Below, in pieces: positions 47,501-57,167 of a DNA stretch of 64,000 nucleotides. The position numbers and the translations under genes are program-made. Numbering within the stretch: position 1 is the stretch's first letter; each line of letters starts with the position of its first letter. The notes beneath the pieces are model-generated. The model did no database searches and had not been told where the DNA came from. It saw nothing but the letters and a program-made list of their open reading frames with translations. This stretch comes from Kudoa neothunni (taxonomy: Eukaryota > Cnidaria), in the NCBI GenBank assembly GCA_964304625.1, contig OZ199839.1, forward strand, positions 4,464,001 to 4,528,000. Reading direction: 5' to 3'.

Positions 47501-50500
47501 GGGCGCAAAACCCGGAATTGTTTTTATCAAAGTTTTCAATATATAGTCATTTATATTATTAAAGTATTCATAAATCTTAGATATATCCCATGAAATATTG
47601 TAGTTTCACAAAAAAAACGACAACGAAATTAATTTACGTTTAAACCAGGTTCCTCTATAAGCCAGATACGGTTTAGTTTCTAATTATAGACAGTCGCATA
47701 ACTACTAATTATAAAACCAAGTATATTGCACGTTATATTGAATTATGTTTGGCTCTAAATTTCTCATGAACTTAAAAATAAAAAATAAAAAATTAAATCG
47801 AAACAGAAGAATAAATTAATATTAAACTTTAGAATAGCCGTCTACTCCATAAAAATAAACAAGATATTGAAACTAACCAAAATCTTATTTTAATTCATGG
47901 TTAAATACTAATACGTCAGGTATAGAGTAGGTTTCTTGTTAAGAATTGTAAGGATTAACAAATAGGTATGTTTACAATAACCGTTTTAAATAATTGGTAA
48001 TCCTGTTGTCTTATTTCAAATTGTGCTTTCCTTCGCTTTCTTACAAAAATAAAATCGAAATATTCTCATTAATCTTTTTACATTGACCGTAACCATTCTT
48101 CATCGAGATACAAACCCAATAGATTTTTGGGTACACTTTGAGCATATATATGAATATTTTGCGGCAATTTTATTGCTATCTTCAGATGATAAATTATTAT
48201 TTATTATTCTCTTAATAATTTTTACTTTTAAAGAATTACGCCTACGACAATTTTCTCATCTGCCAGAGCTTCAGAATAAATTTTTTTCGATTAACAATTT
48301 AATTAGTTTTTCGCTATCAAGCAGTAAACTGTAAAATTGGCACTGACCTTTGGTTTACACCATGATGTGAAGTGGGTTTAATAACGCGCCAACAAGAAAT
48401 CACTGCATTTTCCAAACTTCTATTACTTTGATTTATACATTAAAAACCGTGAGTTTTATACTTTTAATTGTGATGAGTATGAAGATTAAATACACACCTT
48501 GTATTCTTGTATATTGAATCAGGAATTCGTAATAAAACTTAAGTTTTATTAAAATTAAATGTTTAGATAAACATTAGAAAGCAATAACAGTACTAATTGA
48601 TTTTACATATTCCCAATACATGATAAGGTATATTCCTATCAAAACCTACTACCACGTGGTAAAAGTATCATGAAAAAATAATAATTTAACGAAACTTAAG
48701 TTCAGAAGTCACTATTAAATAAATTACAAATAGAAAACTACATCAATGTTTCACGCGCATTCTAGTGCGCGTGTCTTGATTTAAGCCGAACGAAGATTAA
48801 TGCACAAATTTTATAACTGTAATCATTATAAACTAATCTGTGGTTGGCCCACATTTTAAAATCGCGAAAATTAAATTTTTAGTAAAATTGGGAAGATTAG
48901 AGATGCGCAACAGGCTTTATTTTCGTAGCTACACACCACACCATTACCTAGATTGAAGATCGGGATATTAGTGTATATTTACATTAACATTGTCATCAAA
49001 AGAACGAAACTGTGAATAAAATTTAAATTTAATATTCTAATAGACGGGCCAGTTGGAAGATAGGTATTCTTTATGTTCACAAGTTTAATAATTTAAATAT
49101 TCTTATTATGAGACGAAGCTGGGTAATTCTGTACGATTAAAATTTTTATATTATTTAACACAATCGTCAAAAGGATGATATTATAAACAAGTTATTAGTT
49201 TATTCGGTTCAGCAAAAGGTCCTATAAAAGAAATAAATGTATTTTTTAATTTTTCGAGATATTTCTTTTGAGATGGCCTCAACTTGCCGAAATTCCGCTG
49301 CGCGCGTCAAAGCTCCATAAAGCCGTTTTAGGGTATTCGGCTTCTTATATTTCATATTAAGATTATAATTACTTTTTATTTTAAAATGATATTTAACTCT
49401 TTAATGGGAGATCAAAAAACACACAACTACGTTATATCATTATAAGAACAGATAGGAAGGGATAAATTCTTGTATAATGGTTACTTTTTCGTAATGACCA
49501 CAAATATAATTCAAATAAATATCGGATATGTGAAAAACGTGCAAGGAACAAACGTCTTATCATTTTATTATTTTCAAATATATTTTTTCAAGAAAAGTGC
49601 GATCATAACCACGTTGTTACGTTTTATGACATTAAATGGGTCTATTATTAACGATATAATTAAAAAGTATGATGTAACTTAAAATATTTTTGTCAATGAA
49701 ACGCATAAAATTACATTAAATACCATTTTAAAAAGAAAATATCAAATTAATACCATAAAATAATGACAAATATTGTTATAAATTTTATCTGGAATCAATA
49801 TCTAAAAAATATAATTAAAAATTACAATAATTTCAAATCAAAACGTTACTTTGATATGAAACATGTTTTTACTATTATTTGTGCGCATGCTCGAATCTGT
49901 ACAAATGTATACGTTTAATATTGTTATCAATACAATTTCATGATCATATCAATAAGATTGAATTGTTATTCTTTAAAATCGGGGCTAACTTGCGCGCTGT
50001 TTAAATAGTGGTGATTTTATGGTGTAAAATCTATAAAATCTCTGCGTAGATTAAAATGCTGCGAAATAAGGTTATGTCCATTTATTAGTTAACCAAATAT
50101 GCCTTTATTTGTGTCATCTATGTGAAATTTATTTAAATAAACTTAATTTACTTAAAAATCAAAAAGGCTTTAGTCTACGCCAGGTTTTAGCCTATTTGGC
50201 TGGGCAAGATGCCTTAGCGAAGCGGGGCTTTTGCGCTAGAATATATGTATAAAATTAATTTAAACGCAAGTATTTAAAAATGAATATTTATAAGAAATAT
50301 AGATTTTACGTAATTTTTAGAGATTGTTAGCCAACTCTAATTTCCAACTGGTAAAAACTGAATTACTTGAGTGATTCAGAATTTTCTGTAGGCATCATCC
50401 ACATCGAACCAAATATATTTACGGAACGTGAAAACGCTTCGTTGAATAACAATCCACTGTATATGGAGAAAATTCCCATCAACAATATGATATGTCGACC

Positions 50501-52515
50501 CGAAATTATAATTCCAAACATCTACAAGATGCAATTGTCTAATGTAAACAGACTAATGTGAGTTAGAAAAGTATACTTCACTATTTTTGTTTTTGGCAAC
50601 AAATTTTTTGTCTAACAAAAGCCACAAACCCAGCAGAGTCAGCATAAGTCCATGACAACAGTCAGAAAACATGATTGAAAATAGAAAAGGAAATGAAGTG
50701 ATGGTAAAAAGTGCTAACAATAAAAACAATAGCCAACAAATTTGTATTAAAAGTTACCTGGATTAGCCTCACGATATTTTGCCACACCATACGAATCGAT
50801 CACTTCCTGGAATGGTTTCTCGAAACTGGTCACCTGGAAAAAGGTGGGAGGATCTTCTCCAGTTTTCACTGGATTGAAAACCACAGGAACGTTTGAATTG
50901 CTCATTTCCTACAATAAATAATCGTTTAATAAAGTTTACTGTAATAAAATAGATCTCACCATAGCAATCCTAATCGTTTCTTTAACGCTGGAAATGTCTT
51001 TGTCAGGAATCCAACCTTCAGCAACAAGACCAACAGATTTGCTATCGTAACTGAATAGATTCATTGTGGCATAAATGTTTTTGATTTTATGTGCTTTGAC
51101 TTTCCATGTGGAAAAGTTTACGCAAATATTACTGAGGATAACTTCACGTTGATAGAGCGCTTGATTAATAACCGCCTCCATATCAGAAAGTCTGGTTGTC
51201 AAACCAACAATAAGTTGATTACGTTCAATAGCATCACATGGATAAGTGTAGATGTTGGTTTTCATACTAAAGCAATAGAAAATTATTTATTGATTTGTTC
51301 AATGAGAAATTTCAAGAAAAAGTTAAAACATGTTATATGCAAAGATAATTTATATAAAAAAATCAAATATCAATAAACATAAACATACGCTTCACATATT
51401 TTTTGCACTTTATTCAGAAGAAGATCTCCTTGTACAAAAACAATGAAGGCACTCTTGTAGATGGCTTTGTTTGTTTCGTAGTCGATAAGTGTTTGACCGA
51501 GATCAGTATATCTCATGAGTACGTTGCCTTTGGTGGTTCGCCACAAAAGTTGTTCAAAAAATGCCAAGTCAGTGTTGTCAACGGTTCCAGTGATGAAACT
51601 GCAGCGTGTAATTTAAGAAAAACCCTTCCATATAAACAATACGTACTTTAGATTTGCATCGGCATTTATTTGCTTGTTGGTTAGTTGAGTTGCACTTATT
51701 CCATCCTAACAACACAAAATCTAGTAGGTCAATAGTTACAACAACTAAAGCCTACGCTCGCTAAGTAGGTTTCCAATACACGCATCATTTGTTTGCATTC
51801 CACAAGTTTATTGTAACTGGTTTTGAGGTTTTTCAAGTTGTTCGTTGATTCCACCAATCTAGCTTCATATTGCGATATATCATTCTAAACAAGTTTGTGA
51901 ATGAATAATTTGACGGTTGAGATGGAACGAATAAAAACTATCAATACTTCCAACTCCACAAAATCTCTCGGATCTGGAGCACTTATTTCTTTCACATTTA
52001 CCGAATTAAGTAGTTGCTTTTCTTTTGACAATTGCTCTTCAATATATCCTATCAATCGACGATCAGAATGACCAATAAAAACATAATGACAAAGCGAAAT
52101 AATATCGCTAGAGAATTAAACAAGAGATTACTTAGCTTTCTCTCTAGGTCATCACACCAAACAATATTTTTTATAAACTTTCGTCTATTAGTAGGCAACT
52201 GTTCATTAAGCTACATCAAGCGACAAAAATAATAATTGAGAGAGCGAGTAATAGTTTACATCAATAAAGTGCACCACGGCCTAATATCAATTATTAATAA
52301 GATCGACTAATAGAAACTGTTACCAATTCGCCAAATTCCCTCACATAGTAGTATGCTGTTTGCGTTTCGAAGAAAATCTGACAAAATGTCATCTTCTCTG
52401 ATCGAAACAAGTTCACCTTGTTTCCTTTCATTGCACTCGATCGCCTACCGAATCGCATGCGTCCCAAGGCTTTGAAAATACATGCTACTCTTCGGGAAAA
52501 CTCGCTTTCTTGCAT
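35506..52515 (-). CDS. ATP6V0A: V-ATPase subunit a (V0 sector, 116-kDa type), TE-expanded gene
   Basis: Subunit a couples proton flow to rotor movement in the V-ATPase of acidic organelles. N-terminal exons: 52324-52515 ([13 protein letters not shown]), a 21-nt exon 52260-52280, 52132-52210 (RRKFIKNI), then pieces to 51400 with [18 protein letters not shown]. Next comes 50936-51250, then exons near 50880, 50690 and 50560 ([29 protein letters not shown]). After a 5.6-kb intron: 44631-44733, 44467-44569, 44374-44419, 44250-44310, ~44190-44100 and 43945-44037 ([11 protein letters not shown]). After a 7.3-kb intron: 36592-36675, an acidic linker 36078-36353, 35909-36029 ([16 protein letters not shown], with the essential TM7 Arg), a 35855 exon (KLSEVLWTM) and the last exon, about 35595-35506 ([14 protein letters not shown]). 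Some small junctions are unresolved, notably near 52100, 43945/36675 and 35715. The start could instead be the Met at 52431. Confidence 0.93.
35909..36029 (-). other. ATP6V0A: V-ATPase subunit a exon carrying the essential TM7 arginine
   Basis: Reads [19 protein letters not shown], then [16 protein letters not shown], the most conserved segment of subunit a. It is read in the frame set by the acceptor at 36029 and is easily missed because another open frame overlaps it. The following exon continues as [10 protein letters not shown] after a GT-AG intron. Confidence 0.93.
38487..39150. mobile_element. Pogo/Tigger-like MITE, 664 bp
   Basis: The ends read CGGTCGAACCTCGATTATCC on the left and CAGTCGAACCTCGATCAATC inverted on the right, with a TA on each side (38485-38486 and 39151-39152). 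Related fragments such as GTTCGATTATCAGGAATTTC occur again just inside both ends. There is no coding capacity. The ends are related to, but distinct from, those of the CAGTAAGGTCTCGAT pogo family elsewhere in the window. Confidence 0.9.
39388..39636 (-). other. Open frame of unknown meaning in the intron
   Basis: An 82-codon hydrophilic frame ([20 protein letters not shown] and onward) in the large V-ATPase intron. No family is recognised. Nearby GC-richer tracts (39660-39700 and 39795-39845) share words such as GTGCYCACGAGT and may be part of another decayed element. Confidence 0.2.
40009..41821. mobile_element. Non-autonomous element with ~120-bp inverted ends, hosting a piggyBac
   Basis: The left arm (about 40009-40135) and inverted right arm (about 41695-41821) match closely, sharing for example CAAAGGAAATTAATAT, CGAACTTACTGAAAATTTAT and CAATTGATTTATTA. 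A third copy of the outermost motif (GTTTTAGAGATATTAA, then GTGAAATAG) lies in the middle and is split by the piggyBac insertion at 40731. There is no transposase of its own, and the superfamily is unclear. Confidence 0.75.
40731..41496 (-). mobile_element. Internally deleted piggyBac element
   Basis: The ends are CCCTTAATGGATCAC on the left and CCCTTAATAGACCACC inverted on the right. TTAA stands at 40727-40730 and a one-base variant TCAA at 41497-41500. On the minus strand a piggyBac N-terminal acidic start ([16 protein letters not shown] near 41220-41264) is followed, after loss of the whole catalytic core, by the cysteine-rich C-terminal domain ([20 protein letters not shown], then CTFF) at 40893-41040. 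It is non-autonomous, and the surrounding repeat can be read through the empty site. Confidence 0.85.
42734..43660. mobile_element. PiggyBac-like MITE, 927 bp
   Basis: TTAA at 42730-42733 and 43661-43664 flanks ends reading CCTTCTAAG and, inverted, CTTTCTAAATAAAATGGGG. Just inside the right end is a palindrome GGGGTAGAAATCTACCCC, and the left end carries half of it (ATGGGGTAGAAATC). No transposase is encoded; the open frame at 43159-43416 has no recognisable match. Confidence 0.75.
42901..42928. repeat. Short hairpin in the piggyBac-like MITE
   Basis: An 11-bp perfect inverted repeat ATTATGTGCGC / GCGCACATAAT with a 6-base centre, unusually GC-rich for the region. Confidence 0.8.
45756..48948. 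mobile_element. Long-TIR DNA element (non-autonomous) with ~270-bp inverted ends
   Basis: The left arm from 45756 and the inverted right arm ending at 48948 match over about 270-290 bp with a small indel (shared tracts include TGCGCATCTCTAATCTTCCC and AAATCAAGACACGCGCACTA). The outer ends read GGTAATGG and CCATTACC. The flanking 8-mers GAGATTGA and TAGATTGA agree at seven of eight positions. Long arms with 8-bp duplication suggest a Mutator- or hAT-type MITE. No transposase of its own is visible. A Tc1 element sits inside. Confidence 0.82.
46348..47515 (+). mobile_element. Dead Tc1/mariner element nested in the long-TIR element
   Basis: Inverted ends CCGGGTTTTGCGC continue for about 58 bp to AAATTCGGATATTTT on both sides. 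The left flank is TA, the right flank a one-base variant. The transposase starts with a helix-turn-helix ([20 protein letters not shown] at 46440-46600) and ends with a catalytic region at 47004-47390. The latter has [11 protein letters not shown] (Asn where the second Asp belongs) and [11 protein letters not shown] (Glu kept). Several stops and frame changes lie between. It is older than the Tc1 copy at 20713 and not closely related to it. Confidence 0.87.
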
Positions 52516-53616
52516 ACTAAATTAAATGTTACCAACAGTAGATAGAATGTGAGATGCTCTGCAATCAGTCCGTCAAAATACGATTAAACAATTAGCTAAC
52601 CATTTTCATCGGCCCGATAGTTAACTACCACCCATAATAAGATTAAATTGACTTTATTGTCTCAGTATTATTTGCGAACAGGATCTAATTCGTTTGTTTG
52701 TAGCCCCAGATGAAAATTATCTCTATAGTGCGATTTATTTAAAAATGTTCAAATAGTGTTAACTTGAAAAATCGACTAGTAATTAATTTCAAAAATCATC
52801 ATTTTACTCTGAAAATAATACAAGAGTTATCCAAACGATAATCGTGCCGTTATTTTTTATCGATAAACAAAAGAGATGATAAGAAAGTGGCAAAATAGTG
52901 TCAATTTATTTTCCAGTTAATAACGGCAATTATTACTAAACTAAAAAATTCAATAGCAGAATAGTGGCCGAATTTTCAGATTAAAGATTATAATTAGTTC
53001 GAATATTAATCCTGTATTTTTCAAATAAAATTAATGTTTCATCTATGAAATAATTTCCAGGAGGAATGTCTTAATATCATCGAATAAATTATCATATATA
53101 TCTACTATCACCTATATATAAAGCTGCAGTGTCTGTGTGTTTGTCAGCAAGTACGCATCGCATATGCCTCAAACTTTTCCTTATAGACAGATATTTATGA
53201 AATTTTGTAAAAATCACAATGTTTCAAAAAACTTTAAAACGTGTTCACATTCCCAAATATTCCCAGAAGTGTTTAAAATATGGTGATTTTGTCAATTCAA
53301 ATTTTGTTTATCGTTTATCGGATTACTTGAGTTCACCAATAGGAGTAAGACCGGCCGTATGTCATGGTGAAGGTTGGTTGAAATTAACATTCTATCTTAT
53401 ATTCTCCATCAAATGCTGATTAACGGCTGTTGTCGGAGTTTGTATATAAATTTGGTGTGTAAATTTAGGTGTTCGTGCAAATACACTCCTCATTTATGGA
53501 GTTTTAACGTATTTTATTTGATAAACACATTTTGAAGGTTCTATTAATCGTTTTAGATATGATAAAAAATCTATATATGTTTCATGAATGACGAAATGGT
53601 AGAGCATGCTATAATC
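52516..53616. other. Upstream of the V-ATPase gene; no supported gene
   Basis: Should hold the V-ATPase promoter. At about 53090-53200 a tract (CTATATATAAAGCTGCAGTG, then TCTGTGTGTTTGTCAGC) resembles edge sequences often seen in DNA repeats, and a similar tract occurs near 45176-45240. No defined element could be drawn. Confidence 0.35.
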
Positions 53617-55520
53617 AGACAGAATGCCGTTTTCGATTAAAATCGATTTTAGCCGTCGAATTTTTTAACAAGTGTCGACGTTTATTTTTCGTGAATGTTT
53701 GATCTATTCCGAATTAACTTAGACATAAGAAAGAAACTTCTAGTTTTCTGGAAGAGTAGACAGACATAGAAAATGTTAGAATGAATTAATTTGTAAATAT
53801 TGTAAAGTAGAACTGCCGTTAAAACAAAATAGAATTGACGAGTGTATGAAATCGAAAAACACATTTCATTGAAAAAAAAACGTTTAAAGAGACGTCCGTC
53901 ATGCCAAATATTTTCTTTAGGGATAGGAAAAACGATGATTTAGGAATAGAATTGGTGTCTATTGTAGTTTTTGATGGAGTTCTGCTGTCTCTGATTGATA
54001 ACAAAAGTTATCTGCGACGATTTTTGTCAAAGTATAGTTTGTCTTCTAAATCATTCCCAAACAGTCGTGCCTTGTTGGGTACGTATTTGCCGGTAATATT
54101 TGAAAATAATGAAGATAATGTGAGGTCATTATTAGCAAATAAGTCTTATCATTGATGAAACGCCTGATTTTACAAACACGCCGTTAATAAACATTTTAGC
54201 GAGTTTTTATGATTATGAAAATCTCGAAAGAAGGACACTTATGCTTAATTCCAAGATATTATCGGAATGTTACTAAGTCATAGTGGCGAATGATGTTTCG
54301 GGAACACTTCGAGCATATGGAATAAATTGGAGAAACTGTATGACAATCATTTCTGATTCTGCCTTATATATGAAGAAATATTTCAATAATTTGTCGGTTA
54401 TGTACAACCATATTATTGGAGTACCGTGTTTTTCCCATATGATATATCTGGCGGTTCCAAATTGATTGACGTTGTGTTTGATAGAGTCAAAAAGTTATGC
54501 ATGAATTTTTCTGCAAGTTTGTGTAAAAACAGATCTGAAAAAAATTCATTCCTTAAAATTCTTGCCAATCATGAAATAGAGTTTCGAAAAAAAGATCTTG
54601 CGAGTACTTGACTTAAGATGGTACAGTATATACAATTGTATACAATGCTGCGTTGAATATTTTCCAGCCATTTCCGACTTTTTGTTGAATTCAAACCATG
54701 ATTCTGTTCCATCATTTATGAGTATTTTTGAGATATCCAATAAATCATTAAGCGAGTTACATATTTACCTTAAATTCATTTCGATATCTTTGCCTCCATT
54801 GTATGATTTTTCTATGTCGATCGAATCCAAGAGTTCATATGATTTTTCACATCTCCATAATCGGATGAAATGTAATTACAATATTTCCCCTACAGATATA
54901 TTAAATAATTTTAAAAATTCCATGGAAGTGTTTCCATTAGATAGAAGAGAAAACATTTTCGGAAATATGTCAAAATTTGTTAATTTGTTGGTTGTTGAGA
55001 TGTCTACAATAATTAATAAACCAATTGAAGGTTGCTTTCCGTCCGATCACTTTTTCGAAACAATTCGAAATATTGATTTTTCACAGTATTATAATTTTGA
55101 TTATGTGAAATTATCTGATATTTCACAATTCGTTTGCAGCATAGCAGAAAAAGAAAATCTTCAGCGTAAATTTTTAACATTTCCGCGCTCTGAAACAGGT
55201 AATGTATCCGATTCTTGCAATTCTCGAGAAACATAAGATAAATCGCATCCAACTATTTCAAAAATCAGTAAAGATTTGAATTCAATTCCATTATCATCTA
55301 TATCAGTCGAAAGTAGTTTTTCTCAAATGAAACATGTATTTACGCAAAATAGGATGCGTTTGTCAAACGAACCATTTATAATATTTTAAATATTATATTA
55401 TAATTATAAACTACAAAATTATATTATTTTTTCACGTATTGTTTTATTTTACGCAGAATATTTTATAGGAACATGCGCATTACTTGAGATAGGAAATAAA
55501 CGTCGAAAACGGCATTCCCT
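53617..55520 (+). mobile_element. Decayed hAT element
   Basis: The ends share GAATGCCGTTTTCGA in inverted orientation (left near 53622, right near 55500). Between them broken plus-strand frames match a hAT transposase in order: SDSALYMKKYFNN and HIIGVPCFSHM near 54350-54450, a helical region at 54598-55236, then the dimerisation tail SSISVESSFSQMKHVFTQNR, RMRLSN near 55290-55390. Several frame changes mean it is inactive. I could not settle the target duplication. Confidence 0.8.
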
Positions 55521-55698
55521 AATTTATAATACAAGCACTGTGTCCTTAGACCTCGTTGAAAACGTCCGCTATGTTGAACTTTCAGTGATTAAATTCAATT
55601 CAGATTGTTGTAATTTTACTTCATCTAATTATTTTAATTACTTATGTTGATATTGAAGAGGTTAGTGGCTGTTTCTGGGAATACGCGCATTAAAAGTT

Positions 55699-56180
55699 GT
55701 CGGGCCAAAGGATATTAATTTGAGCAATAAAAATTAATATACTTATGTTTGCTTCTATGTCTATATATTTTTTTCTTTTTTTATCTCCCACGAACAGTTG
55801 TGCGGAAGTTTTCTGAGTCGGGCCAGAATTTGACTTTGAAAAATCCAAGAACCAAAAAATAACGTTTTAAATAGCACTTTAAAGGAATTTAAGTAATTGG
55901 ATGATGCAAATTAAGTACGGTACTAGCGTTAAATTATTTAGTTTTGGTGGTGGGCTGCGAAATTGTTAATTCAACGTCGGAGTTGGTGCATCCCTGCACG
56001 GAAATGATCATGATTTCAATTTCGCTAATTACAATCGTTGAAAGTATGATGCTTACAAATTTTTAGTTATACTGCTTCCATGGGTTATTCCAAAACTTCA
56101 ATATATTTTTTGAATGTTATTAAGAAACGTCTCTATGCGAATTCTTCCCCAAGTAACGCGGGGCAGTTCACGCTAATTTT
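55699..56180 (-). repeat. Unnamed repeat family, copy B (inverted, uninterrupted)
   Basis: Matches copy A on both sides of its pogo insertion without the insertion, so it acts as the empty-site reference. It begins (minus strand) near TAGCGTGAACTGCCC and ends near CCTTTGGCCCGAC. About 480 bp, no coding capacity. Confidence 0.85.
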
Positions 56181-56433
56181 TAATATTATGGTTATGCACT
56201 TGCTATAATTAATTAGCTAATGCTCGCATAAAATATGAATTTCCTTTTCTTATACACGTAGATTTAATAATAGACAATCGTTAAGGATGAAATATCGTAA
56301 TCTAACAAAATTATAGTTTTGCGACTTCAATTCTAGAATACATAAAGCATGCTTTACTCGAACCGGCTTAATTCGTGGTATGGCCTGTTGAAATAATCGC
56401 GAATGGCTAGGAATTCCCTGCATTAATAGATTA

Positions 56434-56470
56434 CAACAACTGCTATTGTGATGACAAATAGCAGTTGTTG
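56434..56470. repeat. Perfect 14-bp hairpin
   Basis: CAACAACTGCTATT and its exact complement AATAGCAGTTGTTG flank a 9-base loop. It is isolated from any recognised element. Confidence 0.85.
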
Positions 56471-57167
56471 AAAGTACCCTACTGCTGACGCAACACTGAT
56501 AAATACTCACTATTAAAATATCCAACGAGTTTGTTTTTTTACGTGGTCGCTGATTTGGGTTACGGCCATTATGATACATTTTTACCAATTAAAAATATGT
56601 TACGCATTTTATAAAAGCTGATAAAATAATTGAAATCAATCAAGATACATTCTGAATTTTATTATCCCGCCATTTGAAAGAATAAAAATTTTGTAATATT
56701 ATAATATTACAAATTAAATTTAAAAAAGTTTTAAGTCAGAAACAACACTTTTCGCCAAAATCTTTCCGACACTTATTCATAAACACCATAGAAATGTTTT
56801 GGAGTGTTGTATGAATGACAAAGTAAATTATTACGGAACTTTTAAATGGGATCTATTGTTATTGTAGGAAAGAATTAATTTAAAATTTTACTAATAGTAG
56901 TATCAATTCTTATAAATTAGTAGAATCACTTTTTCAGCACAAACTCTTCCTACGATAAAGAATATCTCATAGAATAATTTGGATATTAAACATTGATTTG
57001 ACTATTGTTTTGCACTATTTTCAAATTCCCCATGTATACATATTTTAAAGATATTACATAACTAAAAATCATTGATGAGTTATGAGGTTTAATATTCTTT
57101 TATTTCTTACAATCACATAAAAATGCAGTAAATAATCAATATAGTAAGTAATTAAATCCTTTAATAA
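56471..57167. other. Intergenic, nothing recognised
   Basis: AT-rich. I looked here for the missing left half of the hAT fragment found at 60027 and did not find it. Confidence 0.4.

Larger units (their letters stand above)
44734..50366 (-). other. Second large TE-bearing intron of the V-ATPase gene
   Basis: About 5.6 kb separate the [14 protein letters not shown] exon and the [20 protein letters not shown] exon. It contains the long-TIR element 45756-48948 with its nested Tc1 element. The rest (44734-45747 and 48957-50366) shows no recognisable gene. A GC-richer tract at 50165-50255 is unexplained. Confidence 0.75.

Noticed and set aside
45756-48948. Polinton or other large virus-like element, suggested by the long inverted arms
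   Set aside because: There is no polymerase, integrase, packaging or capsid-like frame. The length is only 3.2 kb including a nested Tc1, and the flanking duplication is about 8 bp.
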